Of a stretch of 64,000 bases of DNA, positions 46,801 through 57,240 are shown piece after piece. The stretch is from Typhlomys cinereus (taxonomy: Eukaryota; Chordata; Mammalia; Rodentia; Platacanthomyidae). Position numbers and translations under genes: made by a program. The stretch covers positions 806,001-870,000 of the forward strand of contig JALPQD010000234.1 of assembly GCA_023101885.1 (NCBI GenBank), given 5' to 3'. Under the pieces are notes generated by a model. It searched no databases and had not been told where the DNA came from. It was given only the letters and a program-made list of their open reading frames with translations. Every line of letters begins with the position of its first letter. Positions within the stretch are counted from its first letter, which is position 1.

Positions 46801-47892
46801 TAGAAATCCTTCCCCTTCTCATATGCACCCACCCCAAGGCCAGGCTCAAAGCTTTTGTGTTTCTCTTTGGACTTTTATCTTTGGTCCTGTGCACTGTCTG
46901 TAGTGCCTCGCCTTGAACTGGCCTCGCGGTAAGTCCGTTGTTTACTTTCTCCTGCTTTGGAGTGTGTTTCAAGCATGTTATTCTTCATGGTCTTTTGTTA
47001 TATCTCCGGGTACCCTCAGTCTCTGAGATGACGATGAATTCAAATTTAATGTCTGATTATTTTTCTTTCCTTGCTTGAATTCCGTCTTCCTGTTTGAGAT
47101 GATTTTTCCCAAGAGTGTGAAAGCATTCACATTCCTGACTGAAAACCTCACCTACTTCGAGTTTTTGTCAAAATTCATGAAGACCCCTAATATTCTCTCC
47201 AGACTTACAAAGATCCAAATAACACAAAGCCCAAACCACTGAGCTTTTAACCCCCGAGAAATCCCAGGAGATTTATGAGCAGAGTGATAGGCATCCCAAA
47301 CCTGGTCCAGGAATGCCGATTGACAAATATCAAGTCCTCCTAAATGCTGTGCATGTTCGTGTATGTTCTTTGAAGCGTAACTTCTTTCTTAAGAAATCGC
47401 CAGTGCACACACCTTCTGTTTTCCTGCTGCATTTGGCAGGAACGAGCTACCAATTGAAAACTTAAAAAACACTTAAAAATCATACTATTGTCTACTCCAT
47501 GTTCTATATAGATGGGCCAAATCGCCCATGTTGAATAGACAATGCTAAACTTAGCATGGGAGGGAACACAGAGAACAGGCAGAGAAATGCTGGTGGCTCA
47601 TTCCTAATTCTAAGCTAGTTGAAAACAGTTTAGAATCTAAATGATTCGCCTGGACTCAGTTTCTGGTGAATGGGTGTTACAGTGTAATTATCGATCCATT
47701 ATACCTTTGATTTTTTTTTTTTAAATGTGCAGGAAATTCTGCTGGTAGATTTCTTTTTTCTGGGACGCTGCACCTTGATGAAGTGGTTGTAGTCACTGGA
47801 TACAGATATCCAGTTACCACGATCAATGGTCGCAGGAGGCAGGAAGGTCACCGAGAGCCTTGAATGGCAGGCATTCCTCCCAGCCAAGTTGC
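46801..47892. other. Unassigned unique sequence
   Basis: No gene. T-rich run at 47708-47721. Part of a minus-strand open frame (47699-48211) overlaps the adjoining MITE and is not a gene. Confidence 0.4.
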
Positions 47893-48280
47893 TGTGACAG
47901 TTAGAAACAGGTGCGAACTTGGCAATTGAGGGCTGAGGCTTGAGCACATCTGCGAAGAACTGATAGTTAAGGCAGACTCTCATCCAGCCGGCAGGAGTGC
48001 ATCTAGCTGACATAAGGAAGAGCCATTCCAGAGTGGGCAGGACTATTGCTCGTGCCGGAATAAGATGGAGGGTAATTGTTTGGTGTTGGTCAACCTGGTA
48101 AGTGAAGTTTGCCTGTCCCTGTGGACATGGTATGGTCAGTTCCCTCTGCTCCCGATATGAGCTTTCCTGCCAAGCTCGACTAACGACTTGAACTGGACAA
48201 TCGTGAGGCAAAGTAAAGGTGCTGTGTTCCCTAAGCCACGAGGTGGTGAATCTCTCAGCAGCATGCAGGCAAACTGCAAA
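47893..48280 (+). mobile_element. RCHARR1-like hAT MITE (copy 3)
   Basis: GTGACAGTTAGAAACAGGTG start, AGAGTGGGCAGGACTATTGC, GGTATGGTCAGTTCCCTCTG, TTTCCTGCCAAGCTCGAC and CTCTCAGCAGCATGCAGG end, all in the same order as copy 1. Confidence 0.55.
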
Positions 48281-48604
48281 GGTTGCACTCCCAGACAGTT
48301 TGATTTTGTACTTAGGGCTGTGGGATTAGAAGTCTTCATCATGATTACCTGAAAGAGTTCCAAATGTACATTGCAACTCTTAAGTAGGGTGGGGATTTAT
48401 GATGCAGCAGATAAACTACTAGAGAAATCTCTCAACTGATGAATAATGTCTCTATCTGATAAGCTTTTGAAATATATCTAGATTTGGGAATCCAGTACCT
48501 TTTTTGAAATGCATTTTAGTAAAGATTCTACATGCTAAGCATTGACTATTTCTCCCAGCAGCCTACGTTATGGTTCAATGAATTTCATCTTACAGCTTTT
48601 TACA
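48281..48604. other. Unassigned sequence
   Basis: No feature recognised. Confidence 0.4.
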
Positions 48605-48716
48605 TTTTGAAGCTCAGTTCTCTCCTCCCACCGTGTGGGTTTCTGGTGAATGGACTCAGGTCACCCAGTTTGTGGGCAGGTGTCTTGCCCACTGAGATAC
48701 CTCGCCAGCTGATCCA
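48605..48716 (-). mobile_element. B3-type SINE fragment (head half)
   Basis: CTCAGTTCTCTCCTCCCACC, GTGTGGGTTTCTGGTGAATG, GACTCAGGTCACCCAG and GTGTCTTGCCCACTGAGATA are the reversed box-containing half of B3; the tail half is missing. Confidence 0.7.
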
Positions 48717-49231
48717 GGGGGATGCTTCAACCCGGAGCATGAGAAAACCCTTTGGGAATTTCAGTTCTGCTTAAAGATGATTTAGATATTACAGATAATT
48801 AACCTTAAGCATTACAAAATAGCTGAAAAATAAAATACTGGTCAAAATTAAAAATATCCTAGAAAAAATTAGGGATGAAAATTTGCTATAACTGGACTAG
48901 AGGTTGGGTATCACAAGGAAATACAACTATCCTGTTGTAACTTCTGTGTTTATTGTGGGCCAGGGAAACCGATCATTTCTTTGCCCTGCTCTGGCAGGGG
49001 CTGTCTGCTTTTGCCCCTAATGTTCAGACTACAAACTACAGTGTGCAAAGATGCCTCATCCTCATGTTATCAACATGCTCGCCTTCCGCTCACTCCACAG
49101 ATGAGCTTATTCAGGCTTGAAGATCATGACGTCATTTATGAGGCTGATTTGAAATGCCAATTATTCCTTCGCTAATTGATGAACTTGAATGCCCCTTTCC
49201 TGGTTTTATTTAACTCCATGTCTAGATCTTC
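48717..49231. other. Unassigned sequence
   Basis: AT-rich, no feature recognised. Confidence 0.4.
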
Positions 49232-49265
49232 TTTGATCAGAAAAATCTCTTTTTTTCATTATTTA

Positions 49266-49305
<40 letters not shown>

Positions 49306-49554
49306 CAGAGAGCATGTGTGTCCCTGTGTAGGACCAAAGTGACTTCGGGAATCATCCTGGATTGCTTCTACGTCCTTTTCTGCTTTATTTTGAGATTTCC
49401 CAGGCTCTGTTCACTGGGGCCGCAAGTACAGGCCACCGCCATTTCTGCCTGGTGTTTTTACGAGGGACCTGGAATCCAAACTCAGGACCTTTTGCTTGCG
49501 AGGCACAGTCTTAACCTCTGAGCCATCTCTCCAGCCCTTTGGTCAGAAAAATCT
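49232..49554 (-). mobile_element. GT-tailed SINE, older subfamily, with 17-bp TSD
   Basis: Flanks TTTGATCAGAAAAATCT (49232-49248) and TTTGGTCAGAAAAATCT (49538-49554) form a 17-bp target-site duplication with one mismatch. Between them, on the minus strand: GGGCTGGAGAGATGGCTCAG head, box B, body with the GGTCC..GTACTTGCGGCC region, (CA)n tail. An almost intact founder-like copy. Confidence 0.92.
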
Positions 49555-50627
49555 AAGCATAATGGCTGCTCAAATCTTAGATAATCAAAAAGGGTTCTAG
49601 GTGAATCAGTGACTTTGCAACCATGACGCCAAGCAATTTGTTTGCAGTGTTAGTTTCCTTCAGACTTTTGAGAGTGGAACAGAGAACGGGAACACTTGGG
49701 AACACTGGCAGAATGTAAGAGTTTTGTGAAATCTCACACAGCAGCCAATGGTGTGGCCTAAATAGTGTTGTGTGCAGAAAATTATTAGGTGATGGGACGA
49801 TTAAAATTTCTCTTAATGTTTGCATATTTTCCTCACTTTATAGGTAAAATAACATATAGGTAAAATAACATTCTGAGGACAAAACCTTTGGTTTCTGCTT
49901 GCACATCACTCCTTACTTATCTGCGGCTTTTGTGTTCTACCTGCAATTGGCAATAGCAGATCTGTCAGGTAAGTAAAGGAGTTGACTTGATGGAGTGTTG
50001 TCGTGGGAAGCTATTGTACAATTTCACACAATCTCACAAAAACAAGGAAGCCATGGAAGACAATAGAACTTGCAGGGGAATGGCTTGCTAAAGTGAATTA
50101 GTAGGTTACACCAGATTTCATCTGGCTCTTTAACGTATGCTTATCTATCCAACTATCTATTTATCTATCTAATGTGTGTGTTTACACACAACACATCAGC
50201 GTTATGCAAAAAGCATATAGAAGCAGATGCCTTTCAAAGATTAAATGTTATTTTTTATACGTCTCTGAAGCCTGTGTCTCATATTAATACAATGGATTGT
50301 CAGATCTTTCCATTGTTCCACTTGAAAGCATGCAATTATAGTGCCTTAATTGGAAGCACTGATGTGTTCTCACCAAGGATGTCTATTTGTATTCTGACTA
50401 CTGAGATATAAATATGGGGCCATTTGCTATTTTTAGTTTTCTACTAACAGGAATTTTTTTTTTTTTACTTTTCAATCTTTATAAACAGACACATTGAGTT
50501 TATTGTCAGTTTGTAACTCCAAATTTGTTGTAGAACCCTGTTAAAAAATCTGACTAGTCATGTATTAAAATGAATCTTTATTCAGATGTTTTGAGAACTT
50601 ATAGTAGGAAGCAGAATAGATTCCCGG
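49555..50627. other. Unassigned AT-rich sequence
   Basis: No gene. It holds a perfect 16-bp tandem duplication at 49840-49871, a short CTAT run near 50143-50171, and a T11 run near 50455. Confidence 0.4.
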
Positions 50628-50696
50628 GGGTGGGGATCAGCAGTAATGTATGCTTCACATGTAACAAGCTCTTGGCTCAATTCTTTGCAGTAAGAC
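50628..50696 (+). mobile_element. ID-like SINE, diverged
   Basis: GGGGTGGGGATCAGCAGTAA, TGCTTCACATGTAACAAGC and GGCTCAATTCTTTGCAG parallel the ID A-box, anticodon-side and B-box segments. Confidence 0.45.
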
Positions 50697-50751
50697 ATAA
50701 TAAAAGTACAAAATGAAAAATAGGAACATGAAAGAAATTATGTTACTATGT

Positions 50752-51110
50752 GTCATAGTTAGATGCAGGTGTCAACTTAGTGGTTTAGGATTTGAACTCT
50801 AGGCACATTCGTAGAGAATTAGTAGCTGAGTTCAGCCCAGAGCAAATCTGCAGGAGGTTGTCTAGTGGGAGGGGAAGGCCCAGCTCATGGTGGGTGGGAC
50901 TAGGTCCCCAGCAGGTGAATCGAAGGGAGGGAAATGTTTGGGAAAGGGCATCCTTGTGTACACTTGGCCTGGGAATGTCCCTCTCAGCCATATGTGGATA
51001 TAGTGTGGCCAGTTCTCTTGGTCCTGTTAGTGGCACATGCTCTGCTGTCAAGCTGTTTGGTAGTAATCGATCAGCACCCACGGAGAGTAACTGCAACATA
51101 TGTCAGTAAC
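50752..51110 (+). mobile_element. RCHARR1-like hAT MITE (copy 4)
   Basis: GTGTCATAGTTAGATGCAGG start, GTGTCAACTTAGTGG, TTCAGCCCAGAGCAAATCTG, GGCCCAGCTCATGGTGGGTG, TGTGGCCAGTTCTCTTGG and CTCTGCTGTCAAGCTG. Closest to copy 1. Confidence 0.6.
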
Positions 51111-51242
51111 GGGCACATCTAGGCTTCCCAGGTTATGCATTACCAGAAATCTGACGTACACTTCACCCCATACATTGTGGTGTCCGTTGAGCCACAAAAG
51201 TTATAAATATTTTGTGGCCTTGGATCGGTTTGGGCAGTCTGG

Positions 51243-51390
51243 ATTCAATTTATTTTGAGACAGGATCTCAGGTAGCCGTGTCGCTACCTGAAGGTGACTT
51301 GAACTCCTGACCCTCCAGCTTCCACATCTCAAGTGCTGCGACAGCAGAAGCGCAGGTGATGCTGTGTGGGGCTCAGTTTAAGCTGGAAAA
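51243..51390 (-). mobile_element. B1/B4-type SINE fragment
   Basis: TTTTGAGACAGGATCTCAGG, GACTTGAACTCCTGACCCTC, CATCTCAAGTGCTGCGAC and GCGCAGGTGATGC are the reverse complement of the B1 unit. Confidence 0.7.
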
Positions 51391-51705
51391 TGGGGCGTCG
51401 TGCTGCTGGTCAGGCGCCTTACCCACTGAGCTCCGTTCCCAGCCACTCCCTGTCCCGCTGAAGCACACGAGGCTGCTGGGTGTGTCCTCGCGCCCACGTG
51501 CACTGCCCTCAGCTGGGGAGGGGCTGCCTAGGAAAACAGCCATCCCGACGTACTGCGCTGCCTGCCTGCACGGCTCAGTGGAATAAGTACAGCAAACATG
51601 TTTAATGTCAGGAGGTTCTTCTGGAAGGTAATTTCTTAGTTTAGAAAACTGATGTTTTTCATGTTTTTTTTTTTTATATTCCTCTGTTGTCACTGTAAAA
51701 AATGT

Positions 51706-51717
51706 GCTTTGAAACTT

Positions 51718-51768
<51 letters not shown>

Positions 51769-51821
51769 GTCTCTGTCTCTCTCTCTATCTCTCTATCTAT
51801 CTATCTATGTCTCTATCTCTC

Positions 51822-51870
<49 letters not shown>

Positions 51871-52165
51871 ATCTACCTACCTATCTGTGTGTGTGTGTGT
51901 GTGTGTTTTCAGGGGGCACTATGTATCCCCATGGAGGCCCAAGGGTGACTTCGGGAATCAGAGAATCATTCTGGATTGCTTCTACCTGCTTTTTGCTTTG
52001 CTCTGGGATTTCCCAGGCTTTGCCTTCCAGAGCTGGAAGTGCAGGCTGCCTTTATTTCTGCCTGGCGTGTTTATGTGGTACTCAGGATCCGAACTCAGGC
52101 CTTTTCTGCTTGCGAGGCAGAGTTGTAACTCCTGAGCCATCTCTTCAGCCCAGCTTTGAAACTTT
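51706..52165 (-). mobile_element. GT-tailed SINE, older subfamily, with expanded (TATC)n tail and 13-bp TSD
   Basis: GCTTTGAAACTTT at 51706-51718 and 52153-52165 is a perfect target-site duplication. Inside: a 170-bp (CTAT)n/(CTGT)n tail, (GT)n at about 51889-51905, the GGAGGCCCAAGGGTGACTTC body and the reversed tRNA-like head. It shows directly that the tetranucleotide repeat lies inside the insertion, hence grew from the SINE tail. Confidence 0.93.
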
Positions 52166-52454
52166 TGGAGGACCAAGTTTCTCCAGGGATTTTAGTGAGG
52201 CCACATTTGCCTCTTGGGACATCATCTCAGCATCAAATGATGTGGACGTCTACCTAATTAGCATCATGTGGTGTACTATAACCCTGTGTGGACCATCACA
52301 GAGCTGTCTCCTCCCCACCCCCAGACTCTGTAGAGAGTGACATCTCCTCTACCTGCAACGTCTATGAATTAATGAGGTGGTTTAAGTGCACTTTGCTGGG
52401 GATGGAAATGTGAGTCAGTTCTGGAAACAGACACAGCATCGACTCTGTCCCAGG
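52166..52454. other. Unassigned sequence
   Basis: No feature recognised. Confidence 0.4.
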
Positions 52455-52610
52455 CACCATTTCAAGCTCTGAACAAACAAAATCTCAGTCATTTTAATAA
52501 CATGTAGCAGGAACATGGGAATAATTTCTTCATATACTTAAGAAACCAAGGTAACCAGAGGTCGAGACATTACAACCTTTCACAGAGCTGAGGATACTGA
52601 CTTCAATGAA
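52455..52610 (-). repeat. MIR SINE, diverged
   Basis: CCAGGCACCATTTCAAGCTC, AATCTCAGTCATTTTAATAA, CATGGGAATAATTTC, AGAAACCAAGGTAACCAGAG and ACCTTTCACAGAGCTGAG follow reversed MIR order. Confidence 0.65.
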
Positions 52611-53149
52611 CAAAAGCATCATTGCAAATACTAGCTTGAAGCATCTGTCCATTCAGCTGGAGGCGGTGGGGTGCCAGGACGCAGAGGCAGCAGGCAGGTT
52701 CACAGTCACCCAGGAAAAGGGAAATGGCCATCATGGTAGGGACACTGCACTGACTGATCTACAAGTCTCTCTTCAAGGACCTAGTGCTTTGTGGAAATGC
52801 AAAAGCAGTCCAAAGAGCTTAAAACTGCGGCGGTGATAACTAATAAATTATTTACTAATTTGTAATCAAATTACTAATAATTTGATTATTCACTCTTTCC
52901 TGTGAAAAGACTGTTTCTATTAGGCCTCTTCCACAAGCCAAGTGAAGATCCTCAGGAAAGTCACACTGTACTATACAACCAAGTACAAAATCATTATGGA
53001 TCAGGGAGGAATAACCAGGGGGTGAGGATGAGGGCGTAAAGAACCCCGAGAAGACTTCCTGTAGGAAGTGATTGTCGTGGGATGCAACAAATTAAACAAG
53101 ATCTAAGTCGAGAAAGTCCTTGTGCAGTCAGATAAACAGGATCAGCAAG
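52611..53149. other. Unassigned sequence
   Basis: TAATAAATTATTTACTAATT-type AT-rich patch near 52840-52890; otherwise unique. No gene. Confidence 0.4.
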
Positions 53150-53314
53150 AAATCTTCGAAAGGGGTCAGCAAGGTGGCTCCACTGGCAAAGGGACTGCGG
53201 AGCACCCCGCGTGATCTGAGTTCAATCCCTGGAACCCACGCAAAGACGCTGGCTGTGATGTCCTGCCTCAGCCGTCATCCAGCACTCCCAGGGTGAGACG
53301 GAGGGGAGAGCGAC

Positions 53315-53357
<43 letters not shown>

Positions 53358-53358
53358 A
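53150..53358 (+). mobile_element. B3/B2-type SINE with (CA)n tail
   Basis: GGTCAGCAAGGTGGCTCCAC A-box head, GAGTTCAATCCCTGGAACCC B box, then a diverged body and a CA repeat at 53317-53355. The Cys/Val frame on the minus strand is a CA-repeat artefact. Confidence 0.75.
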
Positions 53359-54229
53359 AGCCCAGAATGTTCCAATGTAGGGAAGGGCCAGGTGGCGGGA
53401 GCCTGGCAGGGACAAGCTTGGGTCTCTGCCTGGGGATTAGGTGAAGCTCCAAGCAGCCAGTGACAGCCCCGCCTGGCGCCGTCTCCTCTCTGTAGGGTCC
53501 AGTCCATCGCCACCCGCCCCACGAGCGCCTGACTTTTGGTGAAGTGAGAGCCCGAGAGTCCTGGACTAAGGTTGACCAGCGCGTCTTTCGCAGGCGGCCC
53601 AGGAGGAAGCCTTTCCACACATTTTGTTTCCTCCTCACCTGACAACTAGCAGTCCTGTACCTAACACGCAGCTGTAATTGCTTAGGTTAAAACCAAACAG
53701 CAAACAGGTGCAGCAGAGGTGCCGGGTCATGAGCAAGTGTATGGGGTGTCGGCTCAACGCCAGCGCTCCCAGCCTGTCGCCTCCACTACCTGTCTGTGAG
53801 AGAGGCCCAGGCAGGGTGTGCAGAGGTGAACCCCACGACTGCACACGCAAGTGTGCAGCATGAAGAAGCCCCAGATTCCAGGAGGCTCCGAGAGACACGG
53901 ACTGGGCTGGAGCGCTTCGGTCTCGTTGCAGGCAGTCACGCAGGATGAGCTGGAGACACGGGAGCCCACAAGAGTGTCTCAGGACCAGCCACTTGGATGA
54001 TGGGAGACGCCAGTCACTCACTCAGCCTCTCTGGGACATTGGACCCTGGGCGGCGTTCAGTAGCCAACATGGACGGACAGTGAAGGGCCAGAAGGAGCTG
54101 CCAGCAGATCTTCAGACAAGGGGAGCCCGGGTCTGTCTCATAATTCACAGAAAGTCTGCATCTCCGATTATGCAAATCCATGACAGACCTAAGGTTAGAC
54201 AGAAACTTAGAAATGCAGACTATGACATT
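53359..54229. other. Unassigned GC-richer sequence
   Basis: No recognisable gene or repeat. An octamer motif ATGCAAAT lies at 54170-54177. Confidence 0.35.

Positions 54230-54278
<49 letters not shown>
54230..54278. repeat. (GT)n microsatellite
   Basis: A clean GT run. No SINE head can be recognised on either side. Confidence 0.97.
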
Positions 54279-54280
<2 letters not shown>

Positions 54281-54339
54281 TTGCGTTCATGCATGCACAT
54301 GTGAGGTGACATGCCTAATAAACCTAAAATGCCAAGAGA

Positions 54340-54660
54340 GGTTCGTTCCACTCTTGGAACTGAAAGGGTAGGAGCTTTGTATTCCTCCTTGATATTAGCA
54401 TAATTTCCCCCATTTGTTACATATGCATGATTTTTCTTTTCTTTTTTGAAGACTGGCACTGTTTCCTCGCTCTGGAGAAACTCAAGCTCTCCTATCATAT
54501 TGCACTTAGTTGCTCCATGGGATGAGATGGATTGCAAGTCTGTGAATTCAAATGGCAGCCTATGGCTGCATTTTAAATCACTGAGGCCCTGGATATTAAT
54601 TTCACTTATGTACTTCTTGAGCCATGATTAGGTTGAGCAGTGATCTAATCGAAAGTTCCA
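54340..54660. promoter_or_regulatory. Candidate conserved non-coding element
   Basis: Repeat-free block with TTGATATTAGCATAATTTCC, TGTTACATATGCATG, ATTCAAATGGCAGCC and GGATATTAATTTCAC. Homeodomain/POU-type AT-rich cores; conservation inferred only from texture. Confidence 0.25.
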
Positions 54661-55007
54661 TCTAAGAGTACCTAGACCTGCTTCTCACGCTCCTGGGGGA
54701 CACGAGCGCTTTCTTTTTCTGCGCAGCGTCTTTCATTTGATACACCTGTTTTATGTTATATTTTTCCATGAAGTTATTTTAATTTAGGGTCATTTTTATG
54801 GAAATTGCTCTCTACTTCGGCTAGTCAAATAAGATATAAACTGTGTAGAAGAGTGGAATAGGAATATACAGTGAGCATTAAAAAAATATTCCAGACTGAT
54901 GAAATAGCATGTGAATTTACTTCATTGATATTTGTTAACTGTTTTAATGGAAGACAAGAGGGGAGCAGAAAGAGGAGGCATAGAGTATGTTATACTGGTA
55001 TATCTCC
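54661..55007. other. Unassigned AT-rich sequence
   Basis: No feature recognised. Confidence 0.4.
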
Positions 55008-55262
55008 ATATTTTTACACGTGTGTGTGTGTGTACCAAAGGGCACTTGAGTGTATGTGCTTGTGCAAGCCCAAGGGTGACATCAGGAGTCATCCTGGATT
55101 GCTCTATCTCCTTAATGCTTTGCTCTGGAATTTCCCAGGCTTCTCCTCCCTGGGTCTGAATTGCAGGCCACCGCCATTTCCACCCAACATTTTCACATGA
55201 TCGTGGGGATCCAAACTCAGATTTTTTGCTTGTAATGTAAAGGTTTAACTGGGCCATCTCCC
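55008..55262 (-). mobile_element. GT-tailed SINE, older subfamily
   Basis: Short GT run at 55018-55033, CCAAAGGGCACTTGAG, CCCAAGGGTGACATCAGG, CATCCTGGATTGCTC, GGATCCAAACTCAG and GGGCCATCTCC. Diverged, with a short tail. Confidence 0.82.
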
Positions 55263-56202
55263 TATCCTTTTTTGTTGTTGTTGTTAAATAAGGTTCTGTA
55301 CTTATAAACTGGAAACCTTCTATGGAAATCTAGATTCCTGGGAACTCCTCCTCCTCCGTACCAGCAGATGAGGCGGGTTGGGATTTAAGGCATCCTGTCA
55401 AGAGACCCGTCTAGCTGCCTAGAGCTGGCTTGAACTAGGTAGAATCTTACCAAGAGCCGCACCAGTTAACACAGTGATCTGAGAGGTCCTTACAAGGTCC
55501 TGAGACTTTTATCCAAAAACTCAGTGGAGGATTTGCTTAGGAGGACTGGGTTGGGGCCAGAGGACACAAACACCTTTTTAGAGAAGCTTCCCTGTAAACT
55601 CTTTCACACAGCATATTTGTGTATTAATGAATCAAAGAACAAAGCATTGGTAAATGATGACTTCATGCAGCCAATAAGGAATCTTCTCTTTCTTTCTCAG
55701 CCAATTAATGTAGAAGAGGCATATCATGGGCCCCAAAGAGGGATTCCCACATCCTCCATGTTGGTTCCTGGCTTATCTTCCACTTCTCTTTGTTCATTTT
55801 CTCCCTCTTACTCCTGTTCTTGTGCTTTTTGTTTTCTAAGAAATTCTGTTCTATGAAAGATTATGGGATACTGTGAAATATACACAAGAAATAGAATAGG
55901 CATACCTTAATTTTAAAAATCAAAGAGTATTTGGTGAGTTATTCTTTCTATTCCTTTATCAGGTATATCATATAAAAGTGTGATCCTAGGCTGGGCAGAG
56001 CATGCCTGTTCTTCATCCCCAGGAGACAGATTTTGTGCACAAGCCATTCTGCTTCTCTGAAGCCTGTCTGGTTCACCCTGTCTTCAAGGCTGTCATGTGC
56101 ACTGGCTTGATTGTCTTAGCTCCGCCTCCTACAGGTCACTCCCTGTCTCCTGCTGTGAGCCCAGCAGCCTTAGACGGGCCTCAGTGGACAGGGTCTTCAG
56201 GA
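55263..56202. other. Unassigned sequence
   Basis: No gene. A (GTT)n run lies near 55270-55284. 55385-55500 has a weak resemblance to the RCHARR1-like family, not enough to call. Confidence 0.35.
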
Positions 56203-56434
56203 CTCTATTCTTTCTCCCTCCCTCCCTTCCTCCCTCTTTCTCTTTCTCCCTCCCTCCTCCCTTTCTCCCTCCCTTCCTCCCTCCCTCTCTCCTTCCCTCT
56301 CTTCCTTCCTTCCTTCCTTCCTTCCTTCCTTCCTTCCTTCCTTCCTTCCTTCCTTCCTTCCTTCCTTCCTTCCTTCCTTCCTTCTTTCATTGTTTTTTCC
56401 CTCCCTCCCTTCCCTCATTTCCCTTTCTCTTTCT
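56203..56434. repeat. CT-rich tract with (CCTT)n, left half
   Basis: Polypyrimidine sequence with a (TTCC)n core at about 56303-56384. It resumes after the young SINE at 56759 and continues to the B4 tail near 57040, so it is one tract split by an insertion. Confidence 0.95.
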
Positions 56435-56480
56435 TTTTTTTTAAGAATGCATTTTTTAATTTATTCAATTGTGCGTGTGT

Positions 56481-56535
<55 letters not shown>

Positions 56536-56772
56536 TGTGTGTGTGTAGAACCACGGACGAATTCAGGAACCACCATGGATGCCTCCACCTCCTCCTTGTT
56601 TACTCTGCCCCGGGATTCACAGGCTCTGCCCTACCAGGACCAGAAACACAGGCCACCCCTGCTTCCGCCTGGCGTCTATATGTGGGGTCTAGGATCCGAA
56701 CTCAGGACCTTCTGCCTGCAAGGCAGAGGCTTAACTCCTGAGCCACATCTCCAGCCCACCCTTTCTCTTTCT
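56421..56772 (-). mobile_element. GT-tailed B2-like SINE, young subfamily (copy Y2)
   Basis: The element (56435-56758) is bounded by a perfect 14-bp duplication CCCTTTCTCTTTCT (56421-56434, 56759-56772) made from the CT tract, so the SINE landed in a pre-existing polypyrimidine run. (GT)n tail at 56476-56546. Head, box B and body match copies Y1, Y3 and Y4 almost base for base. Confidence 0.93.
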
Positions 56773-57040
56773 ATTTAACTCTATCTTCTTTTTATTGCCT
56801 TCCTTCCTTCCCTTCTCCCTCTCTCCTTTATCTTTTCTTATTTCTTTCTCTCCTCTCTCTTCCTCTTTCTCCCCTTCCTTCCTCCTTCCTTCCTTCCTTC
56901 CTTCCTTCCTTCCTTCCTTCCTTCCTTCCTTCCTTCCTTCCTTCCTTCCTTCCTTCCTTCCTTCTTTCCTTCCTTCCCTCCCTCCCTCCCTCCCTCCCTC
57001 CCTCCCTCTCTCTTTCTCTTTTTCTTTCTTTCTGAGTCTT
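56773..57040. repeat. CT-rich tract with (CCTT)n(CCCT)n, right half
   Basis: (CCTT)n at about 56876-56978 followed by (CCCT)n to 57007 and TTTC. It merges with the A-rich tail of the minus-strand B4 SINE. Confidence 0.95.
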
Positions 57041-57240
57041 CTCTATGCTAAACTGGCTGAAAATGATTGCATAGTCATACATGATTTTAACTTCTGACCC
57101 TCCTGCTTCTGCCTGCCCAGGGCTGGGGCTATACATGTGCACAATCATGAACATTGCTGTGTAGTACTGGGACTGAATCTAAGACTCTGTGCATGCCAGG
57201 CAAGCTTTACCGAAACTCTGCAGCCCCAGCCCTGCTCAGT
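57041..57240 (-). mobile_element. B4-type SINE
   Basis: Read on the minus strand: GGGGCTGCAGAGTTTCGGTA ID-like head, GATTCAGTCCCAGTAC B box, then a B1-like part with GGCAGGCAGAAGCAGGAGGG and TCAGAAGTTAAAATC. Its A-rich tail (plus-strand TTTCTTTCT) grades into the CT tract. Confidence 0.8.

Noticed and set aside
47699..48211. 170-codon minus-strand frame
   Set aside because: More than half lies in a hAT MITE copy read in reverse.
51702..52340. 212-codon plus-strand frame
   Set aside because: Made of (CTAT)n, (GT)n and a SINE in reverse.
56002..56778. 258-codon plus-strand frame
   Set aside because: Crosses the CT tract, GT tail and a SINE.
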